Positions 1 through 6,476 are shown, counted from the first letter of the stretch. The stretch is 6,763 nt of DNA from Gemmatimonadota bacterium (GCA_030641505.1 DAOWHI010000001.1:1-6763); one strand, 5' to 3'. Numbers and translations: made by a program. The notes: generated by a model from the letters alone, not told the origin.

Positions 1-976
1 CATCCAGCTCCGAGAACACGTCGTCGAGGAGCAAGATCGGACGGTGCCCTCTTTCGTTCTCCAGCAGTTCGGCCTCGGCGAGCCGAAGGGCGATCGCGGC
101 CGTCCGCTGCTCTCCCTGCGACCCAAACTGCGCTAGCCGTCGGCCCTCTAGACTGGCAACGAGCTCATCACGATGCGGACCGACCGTGGTCCAGCCCTGG
201 CGCTGATCCCGCTCACGGCTCTCGGTGAGAGCCTCTCGCCAGCTGGTAGCCACGCTCTCGGCGTCCGACATGGCGTCGGCGGGAACCGGAACCGAAGGCC
301 GATACTCGAGCTCATACCCCAACCGCCCATTAGGTCCCGCCACATGGGCACCGACATCCGCGAATCGGTGCGCCAACTGCCCCGCGATCGCCGCTCGCGC
401 GAGGACGATCGGCAGGCCGGTATCGATCAGCGTCTCGTCCCATGACGCAAGCTCGGGCCCGGCAACCGGAGGCCAGGTCCGCAGCAGCTCGTTGCGCTGT
501 CTCAGCGCCCGTTCATACACCGGTAGCGCCCGCGCGTACCGTCGCGACGTTGAAGTCAACAAACCGTCGAGATATCGCCGACGCTGGTCCGGCGCACCAC
601 CGATAATCGCCAGATCGGCCGGGGCCAGGAGCACAGCGAGCACGGAACCGGCCGCGTCCGCCGGGCTAGCGATCGCCTGCCCGTCGAGCGAGACCCGTCG
701 TGTCCGGCGATCGGCTGCTACCGCCACCATCCGGCTTTGGCCCGCTCCACAAACCACCCGTCCTTCGACCCGAAAATGCTCGGCACCAAAGGCGATCGAG
801 TCCACGTGTTTCGTACCGCGGAATGACCGGAAGCGGGCGAGGTAGTGGATCGCCTCGAGAAAATTGCTCTTCCCCTGCCCGTTGGAACCCACCAAAACAG
901 CTCCGGCGGGGGACACCTCGAGGGTCACGGAAGCCAGATTTCGGAAGTGGTCGAGACCGACCTCAGTCAGCCGCAC
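1..976 (-). CDS. recF: DNA replication and repair protein RecF (3' part cut by window edge)
   Basis: RecF is a cytoplasmic SMC/ABC-like ATPase that binds gapped DNA with RecO and RecR and helps load RecA. The 325 visible residues start MRLTEVGLDHFRNL, the usual RecF N-terminus. The Walker A motif GSNGQGKS lies at about residues 30-37, the ABC-type signature GSQGEQRT at about 285-292, and the Walker B ILLLDD at about 314-319, close to the window edge. RecF is usually about 360-375 residues, so roughly 40-50 C-terminal residues lie outside. I chose the GTG at 974-976 because an in-frame TGA lies only 12 nt upstream and a GGAG ribosome site sits 7 nt before it. It is the third gene of the dnaA-dnaN-recF order, 80 nt after dnaN. 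No frameshift or missing motif is visible. This frame is not among the long ATG-started ORFs because it starts with GTG and is open at the edge. Confidence 0.96.
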   Translation of the reverse strand, partial: MRLTEVGLDHFRNLASVTLEVSPAGAVLVGSNGQGKSNFLEAIHYLARFRSFRGTKHVDSIAFGAEHFRVEGRVVCGAGQSRMVAVAADRRTRRVSLDGQAIASPADAAGSVLAVLLAPADLAIIGGAPDQRRRYLDGLLTSTSRRYARALPVYERALRQRNELLRTWPPVAGPELASWDETLIDTGLPIVLARAAIAGQLAHRFADVGAHVAGPNGRLGYELEYRPSVPVPADAMSDAESVATSWREALTESRERDQRQGWTTVGPHRDELVASLEGRRLAQFGSQGEQRTAAIALRLAEAELLENERGHRPILLLDDVFSELD

Positions 977-987
977 CAGGCGGCTCC
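974..987 (-). promoter_or_regulatory. recF ribosome binding site and GTG start
   Basis: On the minus strand GGAG is followed by 7 nt and GTG. The frame is closed just upstream by TGA, so this is the only reasonable start. An ATG at 987-989 is in another frame and ends after eight codons. Confidence 0.75.
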
Positions 988-1013
988 ATCACGGTTACCC
1001 TGAAACACCCTTA

Positions 1014-1042
1014 AAATTAGCTCTCGTAAGGACTTCGGGCAA
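1014..1042 (-). promoter_or_regulatory. Possible weak recF promoter
   Basis: In the dnaN-recF gap the minus strand reads TTGCCC (1037-1042), 17 nt, then TAATTT (1014-1019). The hexamers match the sigma70 consensus at 4/6 and 3/6, so only the spacing is ideal. recF may simply be read through from dnaN. I see no terminator in this 80-nt gap. Confidence 0.22.
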
Positions 1043-1056
1043 TACGTGACGAGCGA

Positions 1057-2166
1057 TTATTCCTGCAGCCGGAGGGGCATCACGAGACACAAATAGGTGT
1101 CTTGATCTTCACCCGTCGGACGCAAGATCGCGGCCCTTTCGGGGGCCTTGAAGGTGATCTCGACTTCGTCGGTATCGACGTAGCGAAGGACTTCTAGCAG
1201 GTAGTTTGCATTGAATCCGATATCGATGGGATCACCCTCGTATGTGATCGGAATCTCATCGCTAGCCTCGCCCACATCCGGCGTCGAGACGTGGAATCGC
1301 ATCGTATCTTCATCGAGTGACAGGCGAACACGATGTGTCTGATCGCTCGCCATCACCGCCATTCTCCGAAGCGCCGCCATGAGCCGCTCCTTGTCGGCGC
1401 GCGCGAGCTTGTCGTTGTCCACCGGAATGACTTGCTCGTAGTTCGGGTATGGCCCTTCGATGAGCCGGCTGAAAACAACACCGCGATCGCCCTTGAAACC
1501 GATTTGCCGATCATCCATCGCGATCTTCAACTCATCATCGGGCGCGAAGATCCGCCCGACTTGAGCCAGGGCTTTTGGTGCGATGATTACACTCTTCGAG
1601 GCGCCACCGTTGCCATTGGACGTCGACATGATGTACCGAGCGAGCCGATGACCGTTTGTAGCCACCATCTGCATCTTTTCATCTTGAAGCTCCCAAAGAA
1701 CACCATTCAGGATCGGTCGCGTATCCTCGGTCGACGCCGCAAAGCGCGTATGTGCCGCTAGTTTTTCGACCGTCCCCGCCGTGACCATAAGACCGGTGTC
1801 GAATTCCAGGTCTGGAAAACTCGGAAAATCATCGGCAGGTAGCCCATGAACCTTGAAGTGGCTGCTCTCACACTCGATGGTGACGTGCTCATTTTTTCCT
1901 TTGACTCGCACCGGGCTAGCCGGCAACGCCCTAATCATGTCGGTCAACTTCTTTGCCGGCAGGGTTAACGTTCCAGGCTTATCAACGCTGGCAGCAATAC
2001 TCATGGTAACCGAGATATCAAGATCAGTCGCTGAAACTTGCAGCGTGTCACTATCCGCCACGAGCATCAAATTGCCTATGATTGGAAGCGGTGTCCGGGT
2101 CGGAACGATATTCGAAACCGCGCTTAGTGTATCCAAAAATTCTGCTTGACCAATAGTAAACTGCAT
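1057..2166 (-). CDS. dnaN: DNA polymerase III beta subunit (sliding clamp)
   Basis: DnaN forms a ring-shaped dimer around DNA that tethers DNA polymerase III and recruits repair and regulatory partners. The 369-residue product has the normal length (about 366-380) and should fold as three similar clamp domains, roughly residues 1-120, 125-245 and 250-369. Family features visible are the N-terminal MQFTI, VPTRTPLPIIGNL near residue 25, the SATDLDIS stretch near 45-52, TRPILNGVLWE and ATNGHRLA in the second domain, and the C-terminal VMPLRL that lines the partner-binding pocket. The ATG is preceded by a full GGAGGT at 6-nt spacing, which fixes the start. It lies 278 nt downstream of dnaA across the candidate origin, and a DnaA-box-like site sits 25 nt before its start codon, so DnaA control is possible. 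The gene looks intact. Confidence 0.98.
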   Translation of the reverse strand: MQFTIGQAEFLDTLSAVSNIVPTRTPLPIIGNLMLVADSDTLQVSATDLDISVTMSIAASVDKPGTLTLPAKKLTDMIRALPASPVRVKGKNEHVTIECESSHFKVHGLPADDFPSFPDLEFDTGLMVTAGTVEKLAAHTRFAASTEDTRPILNGVLWELQDEKMQMVATNGHRLARYIMSTSNGNGGASKSVIIAPKALAQVGRIFAPDDELKIAMDDRQIGFKGDRGVVFSRLIEGPYPNYEQVIPVDNDKLARADKERLMAALRRMAVMASDQTHRVRLSLDEDTMRFHVSTPDVGEASDEIPITYEGDPIDIGFNANYLLEVLRYVDTDEVEITFKAPERAAILRPTGEDQDTYLCLVMPLRLQE

Positions 2167-2172
2167 GCTGCT

Positions 2173-2178
2173 ACCTCC
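2173..2178 (-). promoter_or_regulatory. dnaN ribosome binding site
   Basis: The minus strand carries GGAGGT six bases before the dnaN ATG. It is the strongest Shine-Dalgarno match in the window and suggests efficient clamp synthesis. Confidence 0.8.
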
Positions 2179-2190
2179 GACCGATTGCGA

Positions 2191-2199
2191 TTATCCCCA
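2191..2199 (+). promoter_or_regulatory. DnaA box (one mismatch)
   Basis: TTATCCCCA differs from the consensus TTATCCACA at one position. It lies in the dnaN leader, 25 nt from the start codon, at the far side of the A/T-rich block from the other boxes. Confidence 0.45.
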
Positions 2200-2229
2200 A
2201 GTAGATTCTTTTCTTGTTCTACTTTGAAC

Positions 2230-2250
2230 TAGAATAAGTAGTAGAAATAG
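2230..2250 (+). promoter_or_regulatory. DnaA-trio-like repeat
   Basis: The plus strand reads as seven consecutive triplets, four of them TAG and the others AAT, AAG and AAA, all with A in the middle. DnaA-trios are runs of 3'-(G/A)AT-5' on one strand, which DnaA filaments engage to open the duplex. Read 3' to 5' from the flanking box, four of the seven triplets are exactly GAT. A 12-nt, fairly GC-rich spacer separates it from the weak box at 2263-2271, and A/T-rich DNA follows. This is a pattern match only. Confidence 0.5.
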
Positions 2251-2262
2251 GGACCGCTAACT

Positions 2263-2271
2263 TGTGGAAAC
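2263..2271 (-). promoter_or_regulatory. Weak DnaA box next to trio element
   Basis: The minus strand reads GTTTCCACA, two mismatches from TTATCCACA but with the TCCACA core intact. Its value comes from its position just before the trio-like run. Confidence 0.35.
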
Positions 2272-2351
2272 ACACGTTGCTATGGGTTCAAACCTCAAAT
2301 AGAATAAGGTGTTTGACGGTTATCATTCTTGACTTACCGATCTGATCGGGA

Positions 2352-2360
2352 TGTGGATAG
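2352..2360 (-). promoter_or_regulatory. DnaA box (one mismatch)
   Basis: The minus strand reads CTATCCACA, one mismatch (first base) from the consensus. It is the best box on the strand that points toward the trio-like element and dnaN. Confidence 0.5.
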
Positions 2361-2444
2361 TATCGTAGCGAATGGGGAAGCCCATAGGAATTCAAGATAG
2401 CCCACAGACAATCCCCATGCTTCCCACTGGCGTTCCAACATCAC

Positions 2445-3827
2445 TTAAGATGCGATCCGGTCGCGTAGTTGTTCGATCCGCATGCGAATAGTTCGACTGT
2501 CCTTGATCTCGTTCTCGACCTTGTCGCAGGCATGAATGACTGTCGTGTGGTCTCGCCCGCCAAACGCTTGACCAATCTCGACTAGTGGAAGATCGGTAAG
2601 CTGACGACAGAGAAGCATCGCAATCTGTCTCGGGACAGTGAGGGTCTTGGTTCGCTTTCGAGACTTTAGTCCCTCGACAGTGACGCCATACTCGGTGGCA
2701 ACTTCAGTCTGAATACGATCGACCGTTACACGAACGGTTTCCGTTGTCAGGATGTTCTTTAGCACTTCCTCGGCAAGCTCGATCGAGATATCGGAGCCGT
2801 TGAGGCTCGAGTGTGCCATCAACCGAATCAGCGAGCCCTCTAGCTGACGAACGTTTGACTTCACGTTCTTGGCGATGAATAAGAGCACATCTTGAGGAAT
2901 CTCAAGGCTGCTTCGGTCCGCTTTGTGTTGTAGGATCGCGATCCGGGTTTCGAGATTGGGTGGTTGAATATCGACCACGAGACCCCATTCGAAACGTGAG
3001 ACCAAACGTTCCTCAAGCGTTGGAATCTCTTTTGGCGGCCGATCGCTGGTCACGACGATTTGCTTGTGAGCGTCGTAGAGCGCATTGAAAGTGTGAAAAA
3101 ACTCCTCCTGCGTGGCGTCCTTTCCCTGCAGAAACTGGACGTCGTCGATGAGCAAGAGGTCCATTTTTCGGTACTTCTTGCGGAAATCGACCGTCTTTCC
3201 GAACTGCAGAGCCTCGATCATCTGATTCATGAATGTTTCAGCCGAGAGGTAGCAAACCCGCTCCACTCTCTCGAACGCTAGGGTGGTGTTTCCGATCGCC
3301 TGCATGAGGTGGGTCTTGCCGAGTCCGACTCCGCCGTAGATGAACAACGGGTTGTAGGTTTGAGCGGGTTTCTCGGCCACCGCGAGCGACGCCGCATGGG
3401 CCCACTGGTTGGAGTTGCCTACCACGAACGTGTCAAACGTATAACGGGGGTTGAGCGGTAACCCCAGGTTGACCGATCCGCGGGACGGCTTTACGCCGAT
3501 TCTGCGATCGCTCAGCCGACCGCCATCCGTGGGCCGTAATCGATCCGCGACCTGGCCAGCGGCTTCTTCCTCGAGCGACTTGAAGGACATCTTGAGCTGG
3601 CGGTCGAAGAGCGACCCCGCGATCTGGGAAAGCACACCTCCGTATTGACCGCCGATGTAATCGACAGCGAACTGGTTCTTTACGATGACTAGAAGCTCGT
3701 CACCGGATAGAGCCACCGCCTCGCTGGGCTCAAACCATGTTCGGAAGGTCTGAGGGTTGATGACCTTGGAGGCCTGGCCGAGTATCTGAGACCAGACTTC
3801 AGGCGCGGTGAGTTCGCTCGACTGCAA
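2445..3827 (-). CDS. dnaA: Chromosomal replication initiator protein DnaA
   Basis: DnaA is the AAA+ ATPase that binds DnaA boxes, forms a filament on oriC, opens the duplex and recruits helicase. The 460-residue product has all four domains: domain I (about 1-85, with W12 and W31), a short linker II (about 86-125), AAA+ domain III (about 126-345) and DNA-binding domain IV (about 365-460). Motifs seen are Walker A GGVGLGKT at 165-172, Walker B LLLIDD at 224-229, sensor I VVTSD at 258-262, the arginine finger region ERLVSRFE at 273-280, the sensor II Arg in NVRQLEG near 327, and the DnaA signature GRDHTTVIHACDKV at 424-437. The start is TTG: an in-frame TGA lies 12 nt upstream, and no ATG or GTG precedes the conserved domain I. 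It is divergent from rpmH, and a strong promoter lies about 70 nt upstream. DnaA boxes are downstream, before dnaN, with none clear in its own promoter. Confidence 0.98.
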   Translation of the reverse strand: MQSSELTAPEVWSQILGQASKVINPQTFRTWFEPSEAVALSGDELLVIVKNQFAVDYIGGQYGGVLSQIAGSLFDRQLKMSFKSLEEEAAGQVADRLRPTDGGRLSDRRIGVKPSRGSVNLGLPLNPRYTFDTFVVGNSNQWAHAASLAVAEKPAQTYNPLFIYGGVGLGKTHLMQAIGNTTLAFERVERVCYLSAETFMNQMIEALQFGKTVDFRKKYRKMDLLLIDDVQFLQGKDATQEEFFHTFNALYDAHKQIVVTSDRPPKEIPTLEERLVSRFEWGLVVDIQPPNLETRIAILQHKADRSSLEIPQDVLLFIAKNVKSNVRQLEGSLIRLMAHSSLNGSDISIELAEEVLKNILTTETVRVTVDRIQTEVATEYGVTVEGLKSRKRTKTLTVPRQIAMLLCRQLTDLPLVEIGQAFGGRDHTTVIHACDKVENEIKDSRTIRMRIEQLRDRIAS

Positions 3828-3834
3828 CGTCTCC
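3825..3834 (-). promoter_or_regulatory. dnaA TTG start with close GGAG
   Basis: On the minus strand TGA GCG GAG ACG precedes TTG in frame, so translation cannot begin further upstream. The GGAG sits only 3 nt from the TTG, closer than the usual 5-9 nt. A TTG start with a cramped ribosome site suggests low, possibly tuned, DnaA synthesis. That functional reading is inference. Confidence 0.6.
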
Positions 3835-3896
3835 GCTCAGCTGGAATTGGAAGGTATGTATGAAACAACAATTGCCGCGGCGTCGAGAGGAATTTC

Positions 3897-3925
3897 ATAG
3901 TAGCCGGGAGCATGTCGAGTGTCAA
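3897..3925 (-). promoter_or_regulatory. dnaA promoter, sigma70 type
   Basis: The minus strand has a perfect -35 TTGACA (3920-3925), a 17-nt spacer and TACTAT (3897-3902, 4/6 match) as -10. Transcription would begin near 3890 and give a leader of about 60 nt before the dnaA TTG. Confidence 0.72.
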
Positions 3926-3963
3926 CCGGAATGCGAAAAAAACTTTTGGCGTTGGAGTTTCTG

Positions 3964-3991
3964 TTGACGCTCTCGGACAGCCATCTATATT
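3964..3991 (+). promoter_or_regulatory. rpmH operon promoter, sigma70 type
   Basis: TTGACG (3964-3969, 5/6), a 16-nt spacer and TATATT (3986-3991, 5/6) form a strong promoter. An A-tract followed by TTTT at about 3935-3947 lies upstream and could act as an UP element. Transcription would begin near 3998, leaving a leader of nearly 60 nt before rpmH. It should drive rpmH-rnpA-yidD-yidC. Confidence 0.75.
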
Positions 3992-4054
3992 TCCTGGCCG
4001 TTTTCACGATTCATCGCGACCGCCTATGCGGTTGCCATTTCGAGGCGAATTCTC

Positions 4055-4216
4055 ATGAAGCGAACGTATCAGCCAAGCCGCAGAAAGCGTCGCAACAAGC
4101 ACGGTTTTCGCGCCCGCATGAAGTCGCGAAACGGTCGCAAGATCCTGGCCCGGCGGCGCCGGAGGGGTCGCGCCAAGCTCAGCGTTTCAGCGGAGTTCGG
4201 CCGGAAGCGGCGCTAG
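4055..4216 (+). CDS. rpmH: 50S ribosomal protein L34
   Basis: L34 is a small, very basic protein of the large ribosomal subunit that contacts 23S rRNA. The frame encodes 53 residues beginning MKRTYQPSRRKRRNKHGF, the family hallmark. It continues with FRARMKSRNGRKILARRRRRGRAKLS, which is the standard core. Most L34 proteins are 44-47 residues. This one carries a short extra tail ending in FGRKRR after the RAKLSVS segment. The ATG is preceded by GAGG at 9-nt spacing. It is the first gene of the rightward operon, divergent from dnaA, the classical partner of rnpA, and 24 nt ahead of it. It was too short for longer-ORF screens but is unmistakable. Confidence 0.98.
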   Translation: MKRTYQPSRRKRRNKHGFRARMKSRNGRKILARRRRRGRAKLSVSAEFGRKRR

Positions 4217-4240
4217 GCAGGGTCAAGAATCCTTCACAGC

Positions 4241-4594
4241 GTGGGGAACTTGGTGGGCCAGATCCCGCGGGGTCGTCGGATTACCACGCGTGGCGAGATT
4301 CTGTCGTTGCTGGGAGGCCGGCGCGTGCGAGGCGAGGCGCTGGAGTTGTTCTGGCGGCCGGCTACCGAGGATCGTCCCCGCGGGACGTGTATCACCCCGA
4401 AATTCGGGCACACCGCCGTTCAGCGGAACCGTCTGCGGCGTCGGCTCAAGGAGTTGATGCGGGCCAGCGTGCTCGCCGCTCCGTTGGCGCGAGACTACCT
4501 CGTCCGCGCTCGGCCAGCGGCCTATGAGCTCGATTTCGAGGGGTTGGAGGCGGCGTTGATGGAGCTGGTCGAGGATATCGGAGAGCAACCGTGA
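4241..4594 (+). CDS. rnpA: Ribonuclease P protein component
   Basis: RnpA is the small basic protein that pairs with the RNase P RNA to trim the 5' ends of precursor tRNAs. The 117-residue frame has the expected size. The key RNR motif is seen in HTAVQRNRLRRRLKELMR (R62, N63, R64), preceded by ITPKFGH, which replaces the more common VSKKVG. The N-terminal RRITTRGEILSLLGGRRVRG corresponds to the basic segment before the conserved GRRVRG. The C-terminal DYLVRARPAAYELDFEGLEAAL is also family-typical. The rpmH stop codon is in the same frame 27 nt upstream, so the start is GTG at 4241 or, more likely on ribosome-site grounds, GTG at 4253, which has GGGGA 5 nt before it. The end overlaps yidD by four bases. 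Confidence 0.94.
   Translation: MGNLVGQIPRGRRITTRGEILSLLGGRRVRGEALELFWRPATEDRPRGTCITPKFGHTAVQRNRLRRRLKELMRASVLAAPLARDYLVRARPAAYELDFEGLEAALMELVEDIGEQP
4591..4594 (+). promoter_or_regulatory. rnpA/yidD GTGA overlap
   Basis: The GTG start of yidD shares bases with the TGA stop of rnpA. This arrangement usually means termination-reinitiation coupling. Confidence 0.85.
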
Positions 4595-4824
4595 AGTCGT
4601 TGGTAGTATTGCCGATACGGGCTTATCAAGCGCTGTCGGCGTGGACGCCGGCGTCGTGTCGTTACCATCCGACCTGCTCAGCGTACGCGATTGAAGCGAT
4701 CGAAATCCATGGCGTCGCCCGGGGCAGCTGGCTGGCAGCGCGCCGGTTGATCAGGTGTCATCCGTGGCGGCCCGGCGGGGTCGACCCGGTGCCCCCGCGT
4801 TGCAACGAAAAGAGCCACCGGTGA
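4591..4824 (+). CDS. yidD: Membrane protein insertion efficiency factor YidD
   Basis: YidD is a small membrane-associated protein that helps YidC/Sec insert inner-membrane proteins; its exact mechanism is not settled. The 77 residues show the family core: CRYHPTCSAYAIEAI at 23-37 with C23 and C29, the HG at 40-41, and RLIRCHPWRPGGVDPVP at 52-68 with C56. The N-terminal LVVLPIRAYQALSAW is the amphipathic or membrane-associated segment. The start is GTG, overlapping the rnpA stop as GTGA, so it is probably translated by coupling. The last four bases overlap the yidC start in the same way. Length and motif spacing are normal. Confidence 0.96.
   Translation: MKSLVVLPIRAYQALSAWTPASCRYHPTCSAYAIEAIEIHGVARGSWLAARRLIRCHPWRPGGVDPVPPRCNEKSHR
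4821..4824 (+). promoter_or_regulatory. yidD/yidC GTGA overlap
   Basis: The GTG start of yidC shares bases with the TGA stop of yidD. It decides the yidC start in favour of 4821 over the longer open frame. Confidence 0.85.
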
Positions 4825-6476
4825 ACGACCAACGACGAGTCCTGCTGGCGTTTGTGCTGATGGCCGTGGTGTTGGCCTTTTCCCAGTGGTGGTACTCTCG
4901 GCTGACACCGCCTGAGGAGGCCTCCCCGGCGGAAGAGGCACCGGCCGAAGCGGTCGCGCCCACACCGCCGCCGATCGAGGCTCAGGCGCCCCCGACATTG
5001 CCGGCGCCGCCCACGGCGATCGATAACGAATTGTTGGCCGGCCAACCGCCCCCGACGTTAGTGATCGTTGAGACGCCCCTGTATCGCGCGGTGATCGACC
5101 CTCTGGGCGGCGCGATGAAGGCGATCGAGCTTAGCCGGTACCCCTCCTTCACCGGGCCGGGGCCGGTCCAGCTGGTTCCTGAGGCGGCGAGCTTCCTGCT
5201 TCGGGTAGCGGATCTGGGCACGGATCGTCTAGCGTTCAGCGATTACCGATTTGCGGTCAGCGATACGCTCATCCGGCTGGCTGCCGGTGACCCCCCGAGG
5301 GACCTGACCCTCCAGTACCGATCGGGGGAACGCGCCCTGACTCAGACCTACCGCTTCGACCCGTCCGGATACGTGATCGATTACGAGCTGGATTTTGACT
5401 CCCGGTCCGACGGGGTCTTGGTCACGAGCCTTGGCCCGAGGTTGGAGTCGAACGAGAAGAACCGGCGCGACGACTATGGGCAACTGCGGGCGGTGGCACG
5501 GGTCGACGGGGAGATCGTTAGCCGGCAGGCAAAGGAGGTCGACGAGGGCGAGGCGCTCGCACTGGCTGGCGATGTCGATTGGGCGGGGATTCGGAATAAG
5601 TACTTCCTGGCCGTCCTGATGGCGGCCTCCGAGACCGAGCCGCTGAGCGCGGCGACCATGGGGGGGAATGCCAACGACAGCTTGCCCCGGGTCGACGTGG
5701 CGGTGGGGGCGGCGATCCGGGATGGGCGGGCAAGCTATCGGTTGTATCTGGGGCCGCAGGAGTACCAGCGGTTGTCACGGCTCAACGAGGGCCTGGACGA
5801 CGTGAACCAGTACGGGTGGTCCTGGATCCGCTGGATGATCACACCGTTTGCCAAGCTGTGCGTGATGATCATGCTCTGGCTGCATCAGTTCATCCCCAGT
5901 TACGGCCTTGTCCTGATGGTGTTTGCGCTGTTGGTCCGGGTGATTACCTGGCCGTTGACGAGCAAGTCCTATCGCTCGATCAGGGCGATGCAGGGGCTCC
6001 AACCCGAGCTCCAGCGGATCCGGGAGCAGTACAAGGCAGACCCGCAGAAGATGCAGCGAGAGACGATGGCGCTCTATAAGGAGAAGAAGGTCAACCCGTT
6101 GGGCGGCTGCTTGCCAAACTTGATCCCGATGCCAATTCTGTTCGCGCTGTTCTTCGTGTTCCAAGCGACGATCGAGTTTCGGGGCCAACCATTTTTGTGG
6201 TTAGGGGACCTCTCTCAACCGGATCCGCTATACATCCTGCCGGTCTTCATGGGGGCCACGATCTACGCCTCGTCGAAGATGACCACGACCGACCCGAAGA
6301 TGGCCGCAATGACATACGTGATGCCGATCGTGCTGACTTTCGTATTCCTTAACCTGGCGGCAGGGCTGGTGCTTTACTACGCCCTTTCTAATTTGCTAAC
6401 ATTTGTACAGCAATGGTGGTTAAAGCATAGCATGGGTCACATGGATGGTGAAGCAGCGGACGCGGCGGTGGGGTGA
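4821..6476 (+). CDS. yidC: Membrane protein insertase YidC (Oxa1 family)
   Basis: YidC inserts and folds inner-membrane proteins, alone or with SecYEG. I take the GTG at 4821, giving 551 residues beginning MNDQRRVLLAFVLMAVVL, which matches the family N-terminus. The frame is open back to 4755, but that would only add yidD-overlapping sequence. TM1 spans about 6-25, followed by a Pro/Ala/Glu-rich linker (about 28-75) and a periplasmic P1 domain to about 335. The insertase core follows: TM2 about 362-380 with the conserved groove Arg at R373, cytoplasmic YKEKKVNPLGGCLP at 419-432, TM3 about 434-455, TM4 about 472-490 and TM5 about 497-535. The large P1 domain indicates a diderm host. It overlaps yidD by GTGA and lacks its own clear ribosome site. 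The tail after the last helix is short, acidic and Ala-rich rather than basic. Confidence 0.97.
   Translation: MNDQRRVLLAFVLMAVVLAFSQWWYSRLTPPEEASPAEEAPAEAVAPTPPPIEAQAPPTLPAPPTAIDNELLAGQPPPTLVIVETPLYRAVIDPLGGAMKAIELSRYPSFTGPGPVQLVPEAASFLLRVADLGTDRLAFSDYRFAVSDTLIRLAAGDPPRDLTLQYRSGERALTQTYRFDPSGYVIDYELDFDSRSDGVLVTSLGPRLESNEKNRRDDYGQLRAVARVDGEIVSRQAKEVDEGEALALAGDVDWAGIRNKYFLAVLMAASETEPLSAATMGGNANDSLPRVDVAVGAAIRDGRASYRLYLGPQEYQRLSRLNEGLDDVNQYGWSWIRWMITPFAKLCVMIMLWLHQFIPSYGLVLMVFALLVRVITWPLTSKSYRSIRAMQGLQPELQRIREQYKADPQKMQRETMALYKEKKVNPLGGCLPNLIPMPILFALFFVFQATIEFRGQPFLWLGDLSQPDPLYILPVFMGATIYASSKMTTTDPKMAAMTYVMPIVLTFVFLNLAAGLVLYYALSNLLTFVQQWWLKHSMGHMDGEAADAAVG

Larger units (their letters stand above)
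2167..2444. other. Candidate replication origin (oriC) in dnaA-dnaN gap
   Basis: This 278-nt stretch has no gene. It holds near-consensus DnaA boxes (2191-2199 plus, 2352-2360 minus, weaker 2263-2271 minus), A/T-rich blocks (about 2200-2250 and 2291-2335), a trio-like repeat (2230-2250) and a 9-bp direct repeat TAGAATAAG at 2230-2238 and 2300-2308. In many bacteria the unwinding region of oriC lies between dnaA and dnaN, and the order seen here on the minus strand (box, GC-rich spacer, trios, A/T-rich DNA toward dnaN) matches the Bacillus subtilis layout. No box is a perfect TTATCCACA, so origin activity is inferred. Any dnaN promoter should also lie here, but I could not pick a convincing one. 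Confidence 0.62.

Noticed and set aside
225..845. 206-codon plus-strand open frame at the left edge
   Set aside because: It is the antisense shadow of recF, whose minus-strand frame shows Walker A, signature and Walker B motifs.
2167..2444. A dnaN promoter in the origin region
   Set aside because: Several partial hexamers occur (for example TTGAGG or TTAGCG with 17-nt spacing), but none has a convincing partner hexamer.
3919..4527. 202-codon plus-strand open frame across rpmH and rnpA
   Set aside because: It overlaps rpmH and rnpA in another frame, has no recognisable motifs, and its start lies inside the dnaA promoter region.
4755..4820. Upstream extension of yidC to an ATG at 4755
   Set aside because: The extra 22 residues are just yidD bases in another frame; the GTG at 4821 gives the normal YidC N-terminus and a GTGA overlap.
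5775..6188. 137-codon minus-strand open frame within yidC
   Set aside because: It is antisense to conserved YidC transmembrane core sequence and resembles no family I know.
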